From Phycisphaeraceae bacterium (GTDB lineage Bacteria > Planctomycetota > Phycisphaerae > Phycisphaerales > UBA1924), in NCBI GenBank assembly GCA_019636565.1, contig JAHBXG010000028.1:1-47411 (forward strand): a DNA stretch of 47,411 bases, in the 5' to 3' direction. Of the stretch, positions 43,656 through 47,411 are shown in pieces. The notes beneath the pieces are model-generated. The model searched no databases. It saw only the letters and a list, made by a program, of their open reading frames with translations, and had not been told where the DNA came from. How positions within the stretch are numbered: the first letter of the stretch is position 1; each line of letters opens with the position of its first letter. Both the position numbers and the translations under genes were made by a program.

Positions 43656-45908
43656 CTACCGTGACGGAGAGACCGATTTCGAACCCGTGGGTTCCGCGCC
43701 GGATTGAGGCTTGCGGCCGAGCGCCGCCTCGGTCCGGGACGCTATCTCGACAAGTTCCGAAGTCACTCGGCGCTGCGTCTGCGTGAACTTTTCAATGCAA
43801 TCCGATGCTGCACCGAGAATCTGTTCGTATTCCCGCCAGGCCGGCGTCTCTCGAAAGATGAGCCCGCCGAGGTTGGTTTCGCCGTCCGGACCGGGATAGG
43901 GGGACTTCACGCCGCCGAGATCCTGGCGCAGCCCCGAGATGGCGTCCCGAAGAGAATCGGTCAGCGGTCGGAACCGCTCGCGCGCTTGAGACTTCATTTT
44001 CTGATCATCGACATATGGAACGAGCACAAGTGTCCGCTGGAAATTCTCACGGAGTTGCTTCATCGCCGGAAATGCGCGGCGGAGTCCCTGATCGGCCTTC
44101 ACCAGCACCTGTGCTCGTGCCAGCAATTTGGGAGCATCCGCGAACCGCTTCTCGATTCCGGGGACGGCGAGCATCCGCAGGTTACCCGCAACGCGGACCG
44201 CGGCGGCATCGAGCGCGTCATCAATCGTGGCAGAGGTTGTTGTGGCGGCCTCCAAAGCCTTGTCCTTTTCGATGCGCATGGAGCGGGCATTGGTGAACTT
44301 GAACTGGAATTCTTTTCTCATGGAAGAGATTCCAAGCCCAAACAAGACCGGCGCCGCCTCCGCCTGAAGCAGCGTCTTGTCCGCCCCGAGATAAGAATCC
44401 ATGGCGTTCGCCGCCGCCGGGCCGGCGGTCACGAGTGTCTGGCGCGCGGCCCGGATCTTCTCCCAACAGATCTTTGGGTCGGCAGGCGGTTCGATCGACT
44501 CCATCCGCAGCGCAAGCGGACGCCAATCCGGCGGCTCAAAGCCCAGAAACGCGGGCACAGCCGCGGCACGCGCATCTTCTTCTTCGTGCGAACCAAACAG
44601 ATCGGCAGCGCGCACAAATGTTGCGGAGAAAATAAACTCGCCCACGCGTTCCTTGAAGAATGCGTATGAGGCCTTCTTGCTCGCATCGGCGAAGTTGGTA
44701 AACAGCGAAGTCGCCGGTTCCTCCAGGCGGAAGATGCCCTCGTCTGCGAGCGCTTTGAAAGCACGGATTCGCACACCGGTCGCCGGGTGCGTGTCGAACC
44801 ATCCCGTGCGGGTCTCCTCAAGACTTTGCTTCAGGTGCGCCTTCGCATCGGGCGAAAGTCTTCGCGCAGTCGATGCGACAAGCGCAGGAAAGTCCTCCGG
44901 CAGCGTGCGGTTCTTCCACTGCTCGGCGATTTTTATATCCGCCTGGCGCTGCGCTTCCATCAGGCCAAACATTCGGGGCCACGTCTCGATAGCGGCTTTG
45001 CTTCCCACGAAACGAGCCTGGTGCGCATCCGCATCGAACTCCATCCGGCGCCCCATGACACGCGCCACACCAAAGCCGAAGAAAAACACCCCCTTGAGGA
45101 TCAGCCGGGCGATCCCCACGCAGATCGCCAGCACGATCCCGACGAGAACAAACGATGTGGTCCCCGACTGCGTCAATCCCGCAATGCTCGCGTCGATGCC
45201 GCCCCGGTCGTACGCCGCAATCCCCATCCACCGGCTCATGCGTCCGAGTATGCCCGTGGCTCTCATTCCCGCGCCTTGCGAAAAGTGCCCGAATTCGTGT
45301 GCGAGGATGCCCGCGAACGCAGTCGCACTCAGCCCCGCCACCAGCGGCAGCCCGATATGCAACGCCAGCCGACGCCGCCCCAGCAGCCCGAAGCCGCCTC
45401 CAAGCAACTGTGCCGCGGCATTCACTTCGCAGTCGATGAAAATCCGCTCCGGCACCGGCGCACCCATGGTGTTGCACACCGATTCAACGAAGCCGAACAG
45501 CCGCGGCTCCTCCCGGGGAAACACCTCGATCTTGTCGTGGTTCTCGTCACCGCCAAATAGAAACAGCATCGGTCGCAGCAGAAAGATGATCAAGACAATG
45601 CCGGCGATACCCGGGAGCAGAAACAACAGAAACATGACCACCGCCGCGCGGCCGCTCGCGCGAGTATGCAGCATCCCCGTGTCGTGGGTGAAATGCCAGT
45701 AGACGACCCATCCGATTCCCGCGATCGCGGCAAGATATGCAATCGGCATGAGGGTCATGAACAGGGCGGATGCAAACACGGCCAGCCGATATCCCGCCGT
45801 CCGGGTCACCGGCTTCCACGGCCCGACGAAGGCATGCGCGAACATCGTCGAGGAGCCTTCCATGTGTCCCGTGCTGAATTCGAGATTTATTGCTTGTTCA
45901 GTACGCAT
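43656..45908 (-). CDS. Large M48-family membrane metalloprotease (HtpX-like)
   Basis: 750 aa. Two N-terminal membrane helices (about 30-65 and 95-120) precede a zinc site with HEFGH in AFAGILAHEFGHFSQGAG (about residue 203) and more membrane helices (about 240-280, SFVLVGIVLAICVGIARLI). The domain is that of HtpX/Ste24-like proteases facing the cytosol. About 400 C-terminal residues without recognised motifs, mainly helical, extend far beyond the usual 300-aa HtpX length. The ATG at 45908 has GAGG ahead of it; 45926 is an alternative. It leads an operon with ligA and the CYTH gene. Confidence 0.85.
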   Translation of the reverse strand: MRTEQAINLEFSTGHMEGSSTMFAHAFVGPWKPVTRTAGYRLAVFASALFMTLMPIAYLAAIAGIGWVVYWHFTHDTGMLHTRASGRAAVVMFLLFLLPGIAGIVLIIFLLRPMLFLFGGDENHDKIEVFPREEPRLFGFVESVCNTMGAPVPERIFIDCEVNAAAQLLGGGFGLLGRRRLALHIGLPLVAGLSATAFAGILAHEFGHFSQGAGMRATGILGRMSRWMGIAAYDRGGIDASIAGLTQSGTTSFVLVGIVLAICVGIARLILKGVFFFGFGVARVMGRRMEFDADAHQARFVGSKAAIETWPRMFGLMEAQRQADIKIAEQWKNRTLPEDFPALVASTARRLSPDAKAHLKQSLEETRTGWFDTHPATGVRIRAFKALADEGIFRLEEPATSLFTNFADASKKASYAFFKERVGEFIFSATFVRAADLFGSHEEEDARAAAVPAFLGFEPPDWRPLALRMESIEPPADPKICWEKIRAARQTLVTAGPAAANAMDSYLGADKTLLQAEAAPVLFGLGISSMRKEFQFKFTNARSMRIEKDKALEAATTTSATIDDALDAAAVRVAGNLRMLAVPGIEKRFADAPKLLARAQVLVKADQGLRRAFPAMKQLRENFQRTLVLVPYVDDQKMKSQARERFRPLTDSLRDAISGLRQDLGGVKSPYPGPDGETNLGGLIFRETPAWREYEQILGAASDCIEKFTQTQRRVTSELVEIASRTEAALGRKPQSGAEPTGSKSVSPSR

Positions 45909-45936
45909 CGATGAGTCCTCACCCATAGCGCCAATA

Positions 45937-45996
45937 TTGCCACACTCCAGGCAAGTTGTAAAGCGAGCCAACCCCGTCGGTGGGTTATCATCCACC
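45937..45996. promoter_or_regulatory. Divergent promoter region of folD and M48 gene
   Basis: An 89-bp gap. It holds the inverted repeat TTGCC (45937-45941) and GGCAA (45950-45954) with an 8-bp spacer, a loose -35/-10 pair TTGCCA and TAAAGC reading toward folD, and a 7-bp hairpin with a TATC loop (45979-45996) ending 1 base before the folD ATG. No ribosome site is seen for folD. Confidence 0.35.
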
Positions 45997-45997
45997 A

Positions 45998-46906
45998 ATG
46001 ACCGTCCGCAAGGATGCCAAGCTCATTGACGGGATCGCACTCTCCGCTCTAGTGCGGGGCGGGCTCGCGGCCCGCGCGTCGGCGCTGCGTGAGCGCGGGC
46101 GGGTCGTTCGTCTTGACGCCGTGCTGGTCGATTCCGGAGATTCCGCGGCACGGGTGTACGCAGACAATCAGGCCAAAACCTGCGCCGCCCTGGGGATCGA
46201 CTACAAACTCCACCTGCTCCCGGCGGGCGCTACATACGACGATATCGCCGGGCGCGTGCTGCTCCTGAACACGGAGGATTCGGTGCACGCGATCATGCTG
46301 CACCTTCCTCTGCCCGACGGCGTCGATCCCTATCGCGTCCAGCGCCTGATTGCGCCGGAGAAGGACGTTGAGGGTGTCAACCCCGCGAACATCGGCAATG
46401 TGGTCTACGGCCGCTCAAGCCTCGCTCCCTGTACGGCTCTGGCAGTGGTCAAGATGGTCGAGTCGGTTGTGGCAGATCCGCTGGCCCCTCCGGGCATTCA
46501 AACCCCTCTGCTTCGAGGCAAGCGGGCCGTCGTCGTCGGCGCGAGCGATGTGGTGGGCAAGCCGATCGCCGTGCTCCTGATGAGGCAAGAAGCGACTGTC
46601 ATCTCCTGCAACAAGCACACCCACAACCTGCCGGAATTGACCCGCACGGCCGACGTTTTGATTGCCGCGGCGGGTGTGCCGGGGCTGATCCGGGCCGACA
46701 TGGTCAAGGCCGAATCCATCGTGGTGGACGTCGGCGTGAACCGAATCAAGGGCCCGGACGGGAAAACGAAGACGGTGGGAGACGTTGATTTCGAGCCGGT
46801 CCGGCACGTCGCGGGATGGATCAGCCCGGTACCCGGTGGTGTCGGGCCGGTCACGGTCGCCATGCTCCTGCACAACGTGGTCGTCTCGGCCGAAGCCTTC
46901 GGTTGA
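45998..46906 (+). CDS. folD: Methylenetetrahydrofolate dehydrogenase/cyclohydrolase
   Basis: 302 aa bifunctional enzyme making 10-formyl-THF from 5,10-methylene-THF in the cytosol. Segments: VLVDSGDSAARVYADNQAKTCAALGI (contains the YxxxK motif as YADNQAK), ILLHLPLP-like IMLHLPLPDGVDPY, the dinucleotide-binding KRAVVVGASDVVGKPIAVLLM, DVLIAAAGVPGLIRADMVK, and the end VPGGVGPVTVAMLLHN. It provides the pools used by metF in the same window and by purine synthesis with purD. A terminator follows. Confidence 0.95.
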   Translation: MTVRKDAKLIDGIALSALVRGGLAARASALRERGRVVRLDAVLVDSGDSAARVYADNQAKTCAALGIDYKLHLLPAGATYDDIAGRVLLLNTEDSVHAIMLHLPLPDGVDPYRVQRLIAPEKDVEGVNPANIGNVVYGRSSLAPCTALAVVKMVESVVADPLAPPGIQTPLLRGKRAVVVGASDVVGKPIAVLLMRQEATVISCNKHTHNLPELTRTADVLIAAAGVPGLIRADMVKAESIVVDVGVNRIKGPDGKTKTVGDVDFEPVRHVAGWISPVPGGVGPVTVAMLLHNVVVSAEAFG

Positions 46907-46915
46907 GTGCGGTAG

Positions 46916-46934
46916 CCGGCGTGGGCCGGTTTTT
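46916..46934 (+). terminator. Terminator after folD
   Basis: Arms CCGGC and GCCGG with a GTGG loop are followed by five T residues, 10 bases after the folD stop. Confidence 0.75.
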
Positions 46935-47008
46935 GCACCCTTGGCTTCGGAACGAACTATGATTCCTGAGCAGGGCAAGGCGGCCCGCCCGAAAGCCTGA
47001 GGATCCCC

Positions 47009-47338
47009 ATGACGGCACTGGCATTCATCAACGATCTCCTGAGTCCGTGGCATCTGGCGATCATCCTGATCTTCGGTCTGCTGATCTTTGGGAAGCGGCT
47101 ACCGGAGGTCGGCCGAGGCCTTGGAAGAAGCATTGTCGAATTCAAGAAGGGCCTGAAGGGGATTGACGACGACTTGGAAGAGCAGACGTCGCGTCCCAAG
47201 GCCCGTGATCCGTACGTCGAAGGTGGCTATCGGGCCCCGATCGAATCCGCACCGCCCCAGCACGGCGCGGGTGCCGAGCGGCCTCGCGCGACAGAACCCG
47301 CGGCACCGCGCGAACGAATGGCGGATGACCCGCAGTAA
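47009..47338 (+). CDS. tatA: Twin-arginine translocase subunit TatA/TatB-like
   Basis: 109 aa. A short N-terminal stretch, one membrane helix (about 12-27, SPWHLAIILIFGLLIFG), then the amphipathic helix after FGKRLPEVGRGLGRSIVEFKKGLKG, as in TatA. The tail is acidic and Pro/Ala-rich (low complexity). TatA oligomers form the pore for folded proteins with twin-arginine signals. GAGG precedes the ATG at about 8 bases. It follows the folD terminator, so it has its own promoter. The last bases of the window (47339-47411) hold a small CGTTTC/GAAACG inverted repeat and nothing else that I can support. Confidence 0.9.
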   Translation: MTALAFINDLLSPWHLAIILIFGLLIFGKRLPEVGRGLGRSIVEFKKGLKGIDDDLEEQTSRPKARDPYVEGGYRAPIESAPPQHGAGAERPRATEPAAPRERMADDPQ

Positions 47339-47411
47339 GTTGCCCAACCCTCGTTTCCGAGCCATAAGAAACGTGAAGACGGGGTGTTCCCCGGCTACGA
47401 TGTGCCCGATC

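Overview
The window (GC-rich, roughly 60% or more) looks like a chromosome segment of a planctomycete, most likely a member of the Phycisphaerae. The evidence is a planctomycete-type integrase, an ECF sigma factor translated directly ahead of a membrane Ser/Thr kinase, a free-standing LigD phosphoesterase-type domain, a large M48 protease and several small proteins of the kind seen mainly in that phylum. No database search was possible, so the taxonomic call is inference.

Layout. 1-1390: tyrosine integrase reading into the 3' end of a tRNA-Phe gene, so the left edge is probably the end of an integrated element. 1533-6702: ABC ATPase, LigD-type domain, a glycine-rich unknown, AsnB, GNAT acetyltransferase and TPR lipoprotein. 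6733-10402: an S-adenosylhomocysteine/one-carbon cluster with a SahR-like ArsR-methyltransferase fusion (palindrome over its own promoter and start), ahcY with a terminator, and metF; folD at 45998 belongs to the same pathway. 10412-14694: an accessory-looking block with a TIR-like protein, a Cro/CI-type regulator, an exported unknown, and an ECF sigma factor plus Ser/Thr kinase. 14772-20634: a complete RND efflux operon on the minus strand (adaptor, pump, outer-membrane channel). 20750-26844: the imuA-imuB-dnaE2 mutagenesis cassette on the minus strand. 26939-31602: SDR oxidoreductase, exported M20 peptidase, and small membrane or unknown proteins. 31744-40806: initiator tRNA, nucleotidyltransferase, purD, DUF4340 protein, C26 peptidase, PH-domain protein, DUF190 protein with a structured leader, and a translationally coupled trio (unknown, lipoprotein, RDD protein). 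40820-45908: M48 protease, ligA and CYTH protein on the minus strand. 45998-47338: folD and tatA.

The most striking feature is a 528-bp element (22199-22726) inside dnaE2. It has 37-bp terminal inverted repeats (36 of 37 identical) built from four 8-bp GGGGCARA units, and it carries one complete gene for a four-helix-bundle protein of the S23/23S rRNA intervening-sequence (and Avd-like) family. It sits exactly between two codons of dnaE2, is exactly 176 codons long, and leaves the polymerase reading frame open from end to end although its own gene is read in another frame. The insertion point is a variable loop just after the third catalytic aspartate. This looks like a minimal mobile intervening sequence tolerated in a protein-coding gene.

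Other points of interest are the TIR plus regulator pair, the self-operator of the SahR-like gene, the leaderless promoter of imuA, and a candidate switching RNA leader ahead of the DUF190 gene.
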